Numbered from the stretch's first letter, positions 32,406-44,375 are shown. The stretch is DNA of 64,000 nucleotides from Pegoplata infirma (GCA_963921195.1 OY992536.1:289993530-290057529), one strand, 5' to 3'. The notes: a model not told the origin generated them from the letters alone. Translations and numbers: made by a program.

Positions 32406-33817
32406 GTGTAACTGCAAAATAGGCTTAGAATCTGAAACTTTTTTTGTAGGAAAACTTTAAAACTTCTCTTCGAGCTTTATAATCTTCTGTAGAAAATTGT
32501 TACAATTGCTATTTTTTGCACACTTCTGTTCAACATCCTCAAACAAAACAATATGTCTGGTTTATAATGACAAATTGTCAAATGAATTTAAAAATTAATT
32601 ATGGAACAAGTAAAATAACGTTAATTCAAATAAAATCTGAATACAAACGCACACAAATTGCAAATTAAGTTAACAGGTAAATCAAAAGAATTCATTATAA
32701 TACTTAAAAAATAAATAATATCCACAATTAAAATAATTATCGTTATGATTAAAATAAATTCAAAATATACACACTCAGGATAAAATAAAGGGTGACTTAC
32801 TAAGAATGTAACATTGAAATAATCATTTAAAAATCTTATGACCACCACCAACAAGGGAGATAACAAATTTTGTTTCCTAATCTTTCATGCTTTTAATAGA
32901 CAGACGGACGAATCATTGATATTAATCACACGTGATTAATATCAATTTTCTGCGTCGGCAGAAAAATGTATGGTCTTCAAAGGGTTAAGCGCATATTTTC
33001 GATTTTTTAATGCATGAAATCTCATCCCTAGTAATGAGATATGAAAATAATTAAAACATTTTCTTTGTTTACAAAAAAAAAAATTGTTGGTCAAAAGAAT
33101 TGGAGTTCAAAAATCAAGAATTGGAGTTCAAAAATTCCAAAAAAAAAACTTTTAAAAAATGTTTAGTGTATTTTTTTCGAAGTAAATTTTAAAGAGGAAG
33201 GGTTTATCCCACTAAAAGGAAAGTCGTTAATAAAAATATTTGGTTTTTAGGGCACAACTTTAAACCCCCAAAGGCACAGATTAATTTTGTCCGGTAATTT
33301 TTTGTTTGTTGGCTAAAAATTTAATATCGTTTAGCAATCACCCTGTACTTAGTAAATTGAAAAGACATATGAATGAATGGTTTTAATTATAAAATTTTGC
33401 TGTAAATACATGTGTATGTATTTATTTACCTTTAAGGGATTTCATCTTTTAAGTGTATGTACGTTGGTTTATTCTCACTTAAGCAATGTATTGGGAAATG
33501 AGAAAATTTTATTGTGCCGTAAATGTAATTACACCCATACTCCCGGGAATATTACGGTTTATTTTGTGAATATTATTACAGATTTTTTTTCCTATATTTA
33601 CACTTTTTGAGGGAATAATATAAATTAATCCGTCTTTTATTTATGTTCTGTTAGGGTTGGACTTATTTGTAAGAGTAAGTCTTAAATGGTTAATTGTTGG
33701 ATACTGAAAATACTTATAGACTTGACCTATTCTGTAACACCATACACTAAAAAATTAGTCTTTAGTCCAAAAATGGACGGTGGGCGACGAAACTTTTCTA
33801 TAGTAGACTAGCTTACC
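32406..33817. other. End of block 1, non-coding
   Basis: 32,490-33,792 is almost identical to parts of 49,675-52,560. It includes a 32-bp palindrome at 32,915-32,946 and a solo hAT-like terminus GCATATTTTCGATTTTTTAA..CCCTAG at ~32,992-33,032. The short frames (32,621-32,866; 33,377-33,610) are duplicated in block 2 with frame-changing indels, so they are not supported as genes. Confidence 0.5.
32915..32946. promoter_or_regulatory. 32-bp palindrome, block 1
   Basis: Arms ATTGATATTAATCAC and GTGATTAATATCAAT are perfect around the two bases AC. Identical at 50,087-50,118. TAATC/GATTA cores are homeodomain-type sites (Bicoid/Otd class), so a regulatory role is possible but untested; it may equally be a hairpin of an old MITE. 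Confidence 0.4.
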
Positions 33818-35226
33818 ATCCCGGTACTTCGTTACCGGCTGTATTGAATACCGGATAAAAGAAGGATAAGAACTACTCTACCGATTTCAAGAAAATTCCC
33901 CTACGTAGTCTTTGTTTTATTTACTTGTGCACGTTTAAGTGTTTCATAAAATAATATTTCAATGAATAATTTCAACAATAAAATTTGAATAATTTTCGAG
34001 CCCTTATATCGGGACTTTGGATTTTGAGTGAATAAATATTTCAGTCAATAAAGAAATTGGAATAAAAATTAGTTTGAGTGAAAAAACATATAAAGAGAAA
34101 AAATATGGAGTAAAAAAAGTTAAATACGAAAAATTTGAGTAAAAGGTATCATTCCATATTGTTCCCTGCTCTATTCCACTTCGTTCCCCGTTCTAAAATT
34201 TTAAATTTTAAAATATGTCCTTTTCTTGGATGTTATTTTTGGGCTTTTAGTTTAATAGTTAGATAGGTAAAAATAACCATTTGCCCCCTTTTCCCCTTAA
34301 AAATCAAATTTTCCAAAAACTTTATTTAAAATATCAAATTTCTGAACCATTATTTCAAGAAATATAAGAATAACCAAAAACTTACACTTTTTCATTATTA
34401 TAGGAACAAAAAAAAAGTACCAAAAATTACACTTTCTTACCCCCGTTAGAAACGGAATTTTCAAAAAGATATACTTCTAGGATGTTTTCTTCTTCGCCGA
34501 GGGATTACTCTTTTGCATATTTCAATTTTCTAGTATCATTGTTTTAGCAAATATTAAAAGTACAAAAAGGATTTTACATTCCAATTTATAAGTTTCTAGA
34601 ACCATTACGTCAAAAAATATCAAAGGGTACCGAAAATACCCTTTTTACCAATTTTACCCCACCAAGAAGCGGAATTTTAAAAAACGTATTTTTCCCAGAA
34701 TGTTTTTTTACCGAATTCTCATACACTACAAATTTTTAGATTCTAGGATATATAAAAAATTTCTATAAATATAATTTCAGGAAATAAAAAAGTACCAAAA
34801 AGTTTACTTCCGGTACTTTTAATAAAAGGAACTTTTTAAAAAAGGGTACTTTTTACAAAAGGTACTTCTTATAAAAGGTACTTTTTATAAAAGGTAGTTT
34901 TTATAAAAGGTACTTTTTTTATAAAAGGTACTTTTTATAAAAGGTACTTTTTTATAAAAGGTACTTTTTATAAAAGGTACTTTTTTATAAAAGGTACTTT
35001 TTATAAAAGGTACTTTTTATAAAAGGTACTTTTTATAAAAAGGTACTTTTTATAAAAGGTACTTTTTATAAAAGGTACTTTTTATAAAAGGTTACTTTTT
35101 ATGAAAGGTACTTTGTATAAAAAGTACTTTTTATAAAAGGTTACTTTTTTATAAAAGGTACTTTTTATAAGAGGTACTTTTTTATAAAATGTACTTTTTA
35201 TAAAAGGTACTTTTATTTTTATAAAA
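33818..35226 (-). mobile_element. Helitron copy 3, inverted, 5' end lost in the gap
   Basis: The minus-strand 3' end CCGGTAACGAAGTACCGGGA..GGTAAGCTAG is next to a T (A at 33,817). The interior runs through all the blocks of the 13,746-15,870 copy, inverted, up to the 16-bp minisatellite, where the assembly breaks. Confidence 0.9.
34815..35226. repeat. 16-17 bp minisatellite at the assembly gap
   Basis: At least 22 units of TATAAAAGGTACTTTT (inverse of the 14,641 array), with variable T-run length. It runs straight into N's, so its true length is unknown. Confidence 0.95.
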
Positions 35227-35427
35227 ANNNNNNNNNNNNNNNNNNNNNNNNNNNNNNNNNNNNNNNNNNNNNNNNNNNNNNNNNNNNNNNNNNNNNNNNN
35301 NNNNNNNNNNNNNNNNNNNNNNNNNNNNNNNNNNNNNNNNNNNNNNNNNNNNNNNNNNNNNNNNNNNNNNNNNNNNNNNNNNNNNNNNNNNNNNNNNNNN
35401 NNNNNNNNNNNNNNNNNNNNNNNNNNN
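35227..35427. other. Assembly gap
   Basis: A run of about 200 N's between the Helitron minisatellite and block 2. The round size suggests a placeholder. Confidence 0.98.
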
Positions 35428-35818
35428 TTAAATATCAATACTCATATAGAAAATATACAAAATCAATGTAAACAAATAAATATGTTTCTTACTGAAATGA
35501 GAAAGAATAATGAATTATGTTAATAAATAAATTAAATTGAATTTATATGCAAATAGCATGTAAGTATATGCTGCAAAAACTCTGCTAAATGCCTTTAAAT
35601 TAACAAAAAAAAAAATTATTCCCCCTGAACATTTCGAAAAAAAGCAAGTCAAAACGTTAAATTCCGTCCCGTCAATTAAAAATAGAATTTTTGGGCCTCG
35701 AGCTAGAATAATACTTTAATTGAAAACATAAAAATTATATCCTTACCAAATTCAGTTTAAAAATTTGAAAATGTTGAATATGTTGAGTATATAAAAAATA
35801 TTAAATAGTCTAAGAACA

Positions 35819-35861
35819 CGATTTTGGTCCAAAAATACTGATCAGCAGTGGACCAAAATCG
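35819..35861. other. Hairpin CGATTTTGGTCCA, copy 2
   Basis: Same 13-bp perfect stem and same loop as 22,305-22,347. Confidence 0.8.
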
Positions 35862-35943
35862 CGTTTTTTAAGATTTAAAAATATTTTTTAATAATCTATA
35901 CAATATTTTCAAAATATTGAGCCAAATTTCGCAAAAAAAAAAA

Positions 35944-36074
35944 TGAAAATTGTTTTCTATACTAAATAAGGATCAAATCGGTCCATGTTTGGACTTGAAA
36001 TCCAATTTCCGGAAAATACTGGTGTAGAGTATCATATGGTCGGTCTTGGCCGCCTAAACTTTCTTATTTGTTTT
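35944..36074 (+). mobile_element. DIN-D 3'-end fragment
   Basis: TTTTCTATACTAAATAAGGA, GGTCCATGTTTGGACTTGAA and GGTCGGTCTTGGCCGCCTAA..TTTGTTTT. It is followed by ~230 bp of flank that also follows the full copy ending at 37,128, so fragment plus flank form a tandem partial duplicate. Confidence 0.85.
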
Positions 36075-36302
36075 CAATATTTTTCCAATAAAATACGAAC
36101 AATTTCTCAATTTTTAAGCCAGATTTGGACAAAAACTTCAAACCAAAATTTTGTTCGAAAAACGTATTTTTTTTAATTTTGATCGTTTGGCAGGTTATCC
36201 GATACGAAATTCAAAATTAAAATTTTGTAAAAATTTTAAAGAAAAAATTTTTATTTCGAATAAAAATTTGTTTAGTAATTTTTGTCACAAAAATATTTTT
36301 TT

Positions 36303-37128
36303 TATAACCTACACACGTCTGTGGTACAAGGTATATTGAGTTTGTGCTGATGTTTGTAACTACCCGAAATATTGGTCCTGGACTTACCTTCAAGTATACC
36401 GATCGACTCAGAATTACTTTTTGAGTCGATTTAGCGATATCCGTCCGTACGTCCGTCTGTCTGTCCGTCCATCCCTCTGTCGATCTATCGGTTTAAGCAC
36501 GATTCAGGTCGCAATTTTCAATCAATTGACTTGAAATTTGAAACTTAAGCATATTTTCACCCAAGGACGAAGCCTATTGAAATTGGAGAAAATCGGTCCA
36601 TGTTAAGACCTAGCCCCCATACAAACGCCCCATTTGGATTCGGCTAAATAACTCTAATAACCGTATTATAATAGATATCGCTTTGAAATTTAGCAGGTAA
36701 TCAACTTTTGTATGCATTGTTCCAAATTTGGTTCTGTCCTTCTGGTAGTCCCTACAAACCACCCTCCCTATATTCACATAATTCCACCAAAATTCATAAA
36801 AGTTGAAATATTTGATACAAATTTAATTTTTAGGTGTTAAACGTGTACTTTAGTAACCTAATCAAATCGGAATACAATTGGAACATTTTTGGACTTAGTC
36901 CCCCATATAAAAATTTCGCGCGATATTGAGATACATCGGTCTATTGGCAAAAAAATAAACAAATTTCACTAAAATTTGATATGCATGAGTTTTCTATACT
37001 AAATAAAAATCTAACAAAAGAAAGATCCAACCGGTCCATGTTTGGACTTGGGACCCAATTTCCGGAAAACACTGGTGTAGGTAATCATATGGTCGTTCTT
37101 GCCCGACTATAACTTTCATACTTGTTTT
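36303..37128 (+). mobile_element. DIN-D copy 4, complete
   Basis: 5' TATAACCTACACACGTCTGT, TGTAACTACCCGAAATATTG, GTCCGTAC/GTCTGTCC block, CCCAAGGACGAAGCCTATTG, CCGGAAAACACTGGTGTAGG, CCGACTATAACTTTCATAC and CTTGTTTT. It gives the empty site for the C insertion in copy 2. Confidence 0.92.
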
Positions 37129-37444
37129 AAATATTTTTTCAATAAAATATGAAAAATTTCTTAATTTTTGAGCCAGATTTAGACAAAAACTTCTGATTTA
37201 AATTTTACTCGAAAAATGTATTTTTTTAATTTTGATTTCTGGAGTCCAACTGAAGATGCACTTGCTAAATTTTTCATACATTTTTCCCAAGCTCATCTTC
37301 CGTGGCCATCGTTTGGCAGGTTTTCCGACATAAAATTCGGAATTAAAATTTTATAAAAAATTTTACGACAAAAAATTTATTTTGAATTCAAATTTTTTTA
37401 GCAATTTTTGTAACAAAAAAAAATTTTTTTTTTTTTAAGTTTTT

Positions 37445-38530
37445 TTTTTTAATAAAAGGCTTCAGATTCGTTTACAAAAACTCTCAGATTCTAATGCATT
37501 TTTTTGTATAGAAAAAGTCTCAGATTCTGAGATCATTTTTGTTAAGAATAAATCTCAGATTAAACACCTTCTTCGTAAAGAAAAAATCTCAGATTCTGAA
37601 ACATTTTTTGTATCTAAAAGTTTTAGATTCTGCGACATTTTTCGTTTAGAAAAATGACGGTACAATGGACTATTTTAAGCCATGGACTTACCTAGAAATA
37701 TCCTTATTTGAGGCTGGTACAACCCACCCTCAACTCAACTCAACAACTCGTATAGAAAAAATTTCATATACTGAGACATTTTTTATTTAAAACAAATCTT
37801 CAATTCTGAGACATTTTCCATATAAAAATTTCCCAGATTCTTCGAGACTTTTCGTATAGAATAAATCCAAGATTCGGAAACATTTTTTTGTAAAAATAAA
37901 TCGCAGATTCTGAGTATTTTTCGGGTAGACAGTCTCTGATTCCGACATATTTTTCATATAGAGAAATCTGAGACAATTTTTATATTAAAAAAGTAACAGA
38001 ATCAAAAACATTTTCGTATAGAAAAAGACTCAGATTCTAAGACATTTTTTGTATAGAAAAAGTCTCAGATTCTGAAATATTTTTCGTATAGAAAAATTCT
38101 AAGATTTTAAGACATTTATAGTATAGAAAAACTCTAAGATTCTTTAAAAGTTTTCGTTAGAAAAAGTAGCAGATTCTGAAACATTTTTCCTATTCTGAGC
38201 ATTTTTTCGAATACAAAAAAGCAGATTCCAAAATATTTTTCGTATTGAAAAAGTCTCAGATTCTGAGACATTTTTTGGGTTAGAAGAAGTGCCAGATTCT
38301 GAAAAATTTTCGAAAATATCTCAGATTCTGGGACATTTCTCGTATAGAAAAATATCTTATTGTTAGAAATTTTTTGAATAGAAAAAGTCTCAGACTCTGA
38401 GATATTTTTCGTATAGAAAAAGTTCCAGACTCTGAGACATTTTCTTTTTCGTATAGAAAAAGTCTCAGATTCTAAAACATTTTTCGAATAGGAAAAGTCT
38501 CAGATTCTAAGACATTTTTCGAATAGAAAA
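37445..38530 (+). repeat. S35 satellite, main array in block 2
   Basis: About 28-30 units, the same orientation as 26,165-27,560, including the same non-satellite insert near 37,670-37,752. Confidence 0.92.
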
Positions 38531-38660
38531 AGTACTATGAGAATATCATGGTTTTAATTAGTAAAGAAAATAATGACCTCGAGCCAGAATAAACATCCTC
38601 AAAATATAATATTTTAAAGGTCGAATAAAACAATTTTTATTTTTTAATAAAAATTAATCA
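38531..38660 (+). repeat. ~130-bp direct repeat, left copy
   Basis: TACTATGAGAATATCATGGT..AATGACCTCGAGCCAGAATA..AAAAATTAATC recurs nearly unchanged at 42,018-42,143, bracketing a 3.4-kb segment absent from block 1. Confidence 0.9.
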
Positions 38661-38884
38661 GAATTTGAACATAATGGTTGGCACGCCATGTGATGAATAA
38701 CCCTAATATGGAGTATTTCTCACAACAACAACAGAAAAAACATATTGCTGTACTCAGTTCCGTTTTAACCATTAGGGCACACTGGGCACGTGCCCAGGGC
38801 CCCTGATCTAAAGGGGCCCCGAAGTGCCAAATTCGCTTATGCGAAAATGGAGCATTTTTTTTAATTTGTTTCTAAAGAAAATTT
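38661..38884. other. GC-rich palindrome patch
   Basis: Contains GGGCACGTGCCC (12-bp perfect palindrome), GGGCCCCTGATCTAAAGGGG and GGCACGCCATGTGATGAATA. It looks like the end of a DNA transposon, but no partner terminus was found. Confidence 0.4.
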
Positions 38885-39335
38885 CACATTTTCATAGAAA
38901 AAAATTCTCGGAATCTAACAGATTTTTCGTATACATCTGAAAGTTTGTCTATAGAAGAAATCTGTCGTATATCAACGTCTCAAATTCAAAGAAATTTTTT
39001 CTACATAAAAAGTTTCAGATTGAGAAATATTTTTCGTACAGAAAAAGTTTCAGACTCTTAGATTTTAAAAGTCTAAAGTTCATAGAAGATTTTCCAAAAT
39101 AAAAAGACTTAGATTTTGAGACACTTATCGTATGCAAAGTCTCAGATTCTGAGGCATTTTTCGTATGGAAAAAATCTCACATTCTAAGACATTTTTCGTA
39201 TAAAAAATGTTTTAGATTCATTTTTCGTATAGAAAAAGTCTTAGATTCTGAGACATGTATCGTATAGAAAAAGTCTCAGATGCTTAGACATTTTTTAAAA
39301 AAAAGTCATATTATGAGACATTTTTCGTCTACACC
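38885..39335 (+). repeat. S35 satellite, third array
   Basis: Diverged units with CAGATTCTGAGACA, ATTTTTCGTATAG and AAAGTCTCAGAT, ~13 units. Confidence 0.85.
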
Positions 39336-39342
39336 ATTTACA

Positions 39343-40042
39343 GATGTAATTCGAAAAAGATCAATTGTAATTCGAAGATTCTATTTGTAATTCGAAGATT
39401 CCATTTGTAATTCGAAGATTCCATTTGTAATTCGAAGATTCCATTTGTAATTCGAATACTCCAATTGTAATTCGAAGATTCCATTTGTAATTCGAAGATT
39501 CCAATTGTAATTCGTAAAAGATCAATTGTAATTCGTAAAAGATCAATTGAAATTCGTAAAAGATCAATTGTAATTCGTAAAAAATCAATTGTAATTCGAA
39601 AAAGATCAATTGTAATTCGTAAAAGATCAATTGTTATTCGAAAAAGATCAATTGTAATTCGTAAAAGATCAATTGTAATTCGAAGATTCCATTTGTAATT
39701 CGTAAAAGATCAATTGTAATTCGTAAAAGATCAATTGTAATTCGAAAAAGATCAATTGTAATTCGAAAAAGATCAATTGTAATTCGTAAAAGATCAATTG
39801 TAATTCGTAAAAGATCAATTGTAATTCGTAAAAGATCAATTGTAATTCGAAAAAGATCAATTGTAATTCGTAAAAGATCAATTGTAATTCGAAAAAGATC
39901 AATTGTAATTCGTAAAAGATCAATTGTAATTCGAAAAAGATCAATTGTAATTCGAAAAAGATCAATTGTAATTCGTAAAAGATCAATTGTAATTCGAAGA
40001 TTCCAATTGTAATTCGTAAAAGATCAATTGTCATTAGAATCT
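39343..40042. repeat. 20-21 bp satellite with two unit types
   Basis: Type 1 is GATCAATTGTAATTCGTAAA plus A, or the GAAAAA variant (21 bp); type 2 is GATTCCATTTGTAATTCGAA (20 bp). Type 2 is clustered at ~39,375-39,510, and type 1 fills most of the rest, ~33 units in all. Because 21 is divisible by three, the minus strand stays open for 89 and 121 codons (repeated YELQLIF); this is a by-product, not a gene. Confidence 0.95.
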
Positions 40043-40107
40043 TGACAAATTCCGAAACACGTGTCGATTAAGTCTAGCAAAAATGACCAACATAAATAAA
40101 TTTAAAA

Positions 40108-41993
40108 CAAACAAGTAGAAAAATTAAGTTCGACTTGGTCGAATCTATGAATACTAGACTGCCCAGAAAAAAACAAAGTTGTTATTTTCTTGGGGGATAC
40201 CTGCGAATTTTGTTCCTTTTTGTGCAAAAAAATTTCGGTTTTTTTTTTGGGATTTTTAAAATAATATCTAGAGGTCGCGATCTCGCGTTTTATAACGATT
40301 TATTTTTTTTTGAGTTTTTTATTATTTTAAATTGTTAAATATAATTAATATGATAAAATATTAATAATTTCAGACAAAAAAAAATAAATTAAAAATTAAA
40401 TATCGCTCATTCCATGAGATGTCTCCCAGCATCTAATCAAATGTTCTTTAATTTATTTGAAATTTCGCACACAGGTACACTATGGAGCAATTAAAATAAA
40501 TTCGTTTTTAGTTTCGCAAAAATCCACGAATTCGCGAACGCGAATATATTCACGAATTCACGGATTTTCTCGGAACTAACAACTGATTTATTTTAATAGC
40601 TTCATAGTGTTCATGTGTGCAAAATTTCAAATAAATTAAGGAACATTTGATTAGATGCTGGGAGACATCTCATGGAATGAGCGATATTTAATTTTTAATT
40701 TAATTTTTTTTTGTCTGAAATTATTAATATTTTATCAAATTAATCATATTTAACAATTTAAAATAATAAAAAACTCAAAAAAAATAAATCGTTATAAAAC
40801 GCGAGATCGCGACCTCTAGATATTATTTTAAAAATCCCAAAAAAAAACTGAAATTTTTTTGTACAAAAAGGAACAAAATTTGCAGGTATCCCCCAAGAAA
40901 ATAAAAACTTCGCTTTTTTTCTGGGCAGTCTAATGAATACCCTCCACAATGTCATCTGATAGTAATTTTCTAAAAAAAATTTCAATAAAATTGCATCACA
41001 AATTTTTTATTAGAAATATATTATTTTGAGTAAAACTTTTTTTTAATCAATCAAATTTTTTTGAGTGTAAAATTTTTTTGACAATCAGCATTTTTTTGAG
41101 TGTGACATTTCATTAAAAAAATTATGTATACATTTTTTTTTGAGTGTAACATTTGTTTGAGTGTAAATATTTTTTTTAGTGTACAATTTCTTTGAGTAAC
41201 AAAATTACTTTGTAAAATATTTTTGTTGTTTTATACCTACATATATACAATACAAAAAAAATATTTCACATATTTCCCTCTTTTTATTTTACTTCATATG
41301 ATTTTTTTTCCAAAAATTCTTACTATACACCGTTACATACAGTTACAAAAACAATAACAAAACAATAACAAATTTTTACTTGTCTAACAACTAAACTGCA
41401 CCCCACGACAAGAAAACAAACAACAACAAGTTTTAAAAAAACTGGTATTTCTCCATGCTCTTAAAACTTGTTTAATGAGTTTTCAACAGTTTAAGGTGAA
41501 ACAAATCTGAAATTCAGTGCTTTGCTTATAACTTTTGAACCACTCAACCGATTTTGCTGAAATTCAAAACCAAATAGCTTTGGGGAACGACAAATATATA
41601 TGCTAAGCTTCAGTCGCCTCAGAATTGTCTTTCGAAAGTTATAGTGGTTTTAATCTTGCAAATTCAAAAAATACCCTTGCCGAAATTTACTCTTTTGCTT
41701 ATAACTTTTGGACCACTTGACCAATTTCGCTGGATTGCAATACCAACCTGACCCGGTAAATGGAGAACATATATGTCAAACTTCAGTAGCCTCTGTAAAG
41801 TCTTTCAAAAGTTAGCGTGTTTTTTTAACGGACAGACAGACAGACGGACGGACGGACGGACGGACATCGCTAGATCGACTTAAAATCGATCATGAATATA
41901 TATACTTTATGGGGTCCTAGACCAATATTTCGATTTGTTACAAACGGAATGACAAACTTATATATACCCTCTATCACTAGAGTGGAGGGTATA
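40108..41993 (-). mobile_element. DIN-A copy 3, both ends, interrupted by a hAT foldback
   Basis: Seen inverted: ACAAGTAGAAAAATTAAGTT..GAATCTATGAATAC at the 3' side, then the insertion, then ACCCTCCACAATGTC and onward to CCCTCTATCACTAGAGTGGA at the 5' end. It includes GACAGACGGACGGACGG and the full DIN-A middle. Confidence 0.93.
40155..40932. mobile_element. hAT-type foldback, 778 bp
   Basis: Ends TAGACTGCCCAGAAAAAAAC and TTTTTTTCTGGGCAGTCTA, with a perfect 8-bp duplication ATGAATAC at 40,147-40,154 and 40,933-40,940. Almost the whole element is two mirrored arms around ~40,540 (CGCGAACGCGAATATATTC). The mirrored frames at 40,135-40,338 and 40,758-40,985 give the same peptide because they are the two arms. 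Confidence 0.93.
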
Positions 41994-42002
41994 AAAGATA
42001 AT

Positions 42003-42143
42003 TTTCTTGAAAATTATACTATGAGAATATCATGGTTTTAATTAGTAAAGAAAATAATGACCTCGAGCCAGAATAAACATCCTCAAAATATACTATTTTA
42101 AAGGTCGAATAAAACAATTTTTATTTTTTAATAAAAATTAATC
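42003..42143 (+). repeat. ~130-bp direct repeat, right copy
   Basis: Matches 38,531-38,660. It is followed at once by S35 units. Confidence 0.9.
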
Positions 42144-42149
42144 TGAAAG

Positions 42150-42800
42150 AAAAAGTCTCAGATTCTAAGACATTTTTCGAATAGAAAAAGTCTTAAGTTC
42201 TGAGATATTTTTCGCATAGAAAAAGCCTCAGATTCTGAGGCATTTTTCGTATAGAAAAAGTTACATCAGACATTTTTCGTATAAAAATATTTTCAGATTC
42301 TGATACAAGTTTCGAATAGAAAAGTCTCAGATTCTAAGACATTTTTCGTATAAAAAAATTCTCAGGTTCTGAGACTTTTTCGTATAAAAAAAAATTCTAA
42401 GATTCTGACACATTTTTGTATATAAAAACTTTCAGATTTATAAACATTTTTCGTATAGAGAAACTCTCAAATTTTGAGATATGTTTTGTAGAGAAAAACT
42501 CTCAGATTCTGAGACATGTTTCATATAGAAAAACTCTCAGATTATGAGACATTTTTCGTACACAAAAAGTCTCAGATGTTGAAGCATTTTTGGTTTAGAA
42601 AAACTTTCAGAACCTGAGACATTTTTCGTATAGAAACAATTTTAGATTCTGAGACATTTTTCGTATAGAAAAAGTCTCAGTTTCTGAGATTTTTTTCGCA
42701 TAGAAATAGTCTCAAATTCTGAGGCATTTTAGTATAGAAAAAGTCTCAGATTTTGTTACAATTTTCGTATAGAACAACTATCAGATCCAGAAACATTTTG
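42150..42800 (+). repeat. S35 satellite, fourth array
   Basis: About 17 units, ending before TTTTTTTTGTTGAGTAAAAA, the sequence that also follows the S35 array in block 1 (28,655). Confidence 0.88.
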
Positions 42801-43854
42801 TGTAAAAAGTCTCTTTTTTTTTTGTTGAGTAAAAATTTTGTTATTTAGTAATTTTTGTAAAATATTTTTTTTTATGAAAATTTGTTGGGGTGACAAAAAA
42901 CCTTTGGTAATTATTTTTTTACTTTATTTATTTTTGTAGTTTTCCAATGTTTTTCATTTTAATTTCACTGATTTGCTCATAAATTCTGAAACGATACCGA
43001 TAACGAAATCAATACCAACCTGACCTGAACAATACTGATTTATTTATTTGTAATAACTGAAAAATTAATATTTAAAAATCATTTTTAACGGATTATAATT
43101 TGATATTTATTTAGTTCAACAAATCTCATTCACATTATTAATGTATAAAAAAAAAAATATTTAATTGATTTTATGAAAAAAAATTAAATATAGTGTATTT
43201 TAATTATACACTGTCTAATATTCATACATACTACTACATATTTTAATCTTATTTATCATCATTGCATTTTATGAGTTTTATTAAATTTCCATATAAAAAG
43301 TTAAGCTGCTTAGTTTCATTTTGCTCTTTCCTCTTAATAAAAATTTGTAGTACTTTTTATAAAATATATAAAACTTAAAACAAAATTCTATTTTTTTTTT
43401 TTTGACCACTATCATCAACACATGTGGTGAACAACAAAATTTCTATTATACTATTTAAATCCTAAAATAATAGTTACTAAAATGGATTTATTTTATTTTT
43501 ATAATTACATTTTTTTTGAGGGTGGAGGATGGAGGGTTGGGGAATATAAAATTTACTAAAATTTTGGAATTGAAAATGGGGTTCATAACTTTTTTATGTT
43601 TAAATTGTATATTAAATCACTATATATCAAATTGGTAGGTGAAGGAAATGTTGAGGAGACTTTTTCTAACGAAATAAATAAACAAACAAATTTTTAAAAA
43701 TTGTATATCAGCAACAAGTTTTGAAGCGTCAGCAAATTTTTCTGTAGTTTCGACAAAAAATTTTAATCACTAAAAAATTATTACATTTTTGGTCACAGAA
43801 TTGTTACTTGGATTAAAATGTCCCTCTAATATGGTACTAAAAACTAAATTCGGT

Positions 43855-44185
43855 GGAAAATCAGTCATGAAAAAAATGTTGATGAAAAAAATCTTTGACG
43901 AAAACAAAAAAAAAAAATTGTTAAACAAAATAATTATGAAAAAAAATATTGATGAAAGAACATATTTTTGAGAAAAAATATTGATGAAATAAAATATTGA
44001 TTAAAAAAAATATTGATTAAAAAAAATGTTGATAAAAAAACATTGGTGAAAAAAAAAAAAATAAAAAATTTTTTGATAAAAAAAACTTAATGAAAAATAA
44101 TGTTACATTTTATTCACCAGCTGGTGAATATATTTTTTATTCACCATGAGGTGAATTATTATCCCAATTTACTAAAATGTTTGGT
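43855..44185 (+). mobile_element. Element C fragment (copy 5)
   Basis: (GATGAAAAAAATATT)-type repeats, then TTCACCAGCTGGTGAATA and TTCACCATGAGGTGAATTAT, the paired motifs of element C. It stops at TTTGGTTTGTACGAAA, before the C 3' end. Confidence 0.75.
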
Positions 44186-44375
44186 TTGTACGAAAAAAAA
44201 TTAAAATTCGACAAAACCCAGCAAAAATAAATCGAAATTTTGGCGACACAGCATTTTTTTATAGCATACCGCAGCGCATCCAAAGAGCGCTCTTGAGAAT
44301 GCAGTAAAGGTAAGAGGGAAAAAAATAAATTTTTTTGTCAAGATGTTTTATATAAAACATAAAATATATAATTAT

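Larger units (their letters stand above)
20590..33816 (+). repeat. Duplicated block, copy 1
   Basis: This block matches 35,428-~52,600 in the same order and orientation. Matching anchors are 21,940-22,409/35,436-35,930, 25,883-26,160/37,129-37,440, the S35 arrays, 28,660-29,500/42,810-43,660, 29,960-30,470/48,370-48,940, 32,490-33,030/49,670-50,195 and 33,045-33,816/51,826-~52,600. Some stretches look ~97% identical by eye, others ~90%. Copy 1 has private insertions: FB3, G (holding FB-T), full DIN-D with element C, DIN-D copy 3 and a 1.9-kb hAT. The right edge is hidden by an inverted Helitron and the N gap. Confidence 0.9.

Noticed and set aside
32621..32866. Hydrophobic 81-codon minus-strand frame, repeated at 49,789-50,037
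   Set aside because: Present in both blocks, but as AT-rich low-complexity sequence with small insertions and deletions between the copies that alter the frame; no domain recognised.
39361..40034. Two minus-strand frames of 89 and 121 codons
   Set aside because: They are the 20-21 bp satellite read as codons; the repeat length keeps the frame open. No start context, no complexity.
38531..42143. LTR retrotransposon
   Set aside because: The direct repeats lack TG..CA ends, and the interior has satellites and an inverted DIN-A but no gag/pol.
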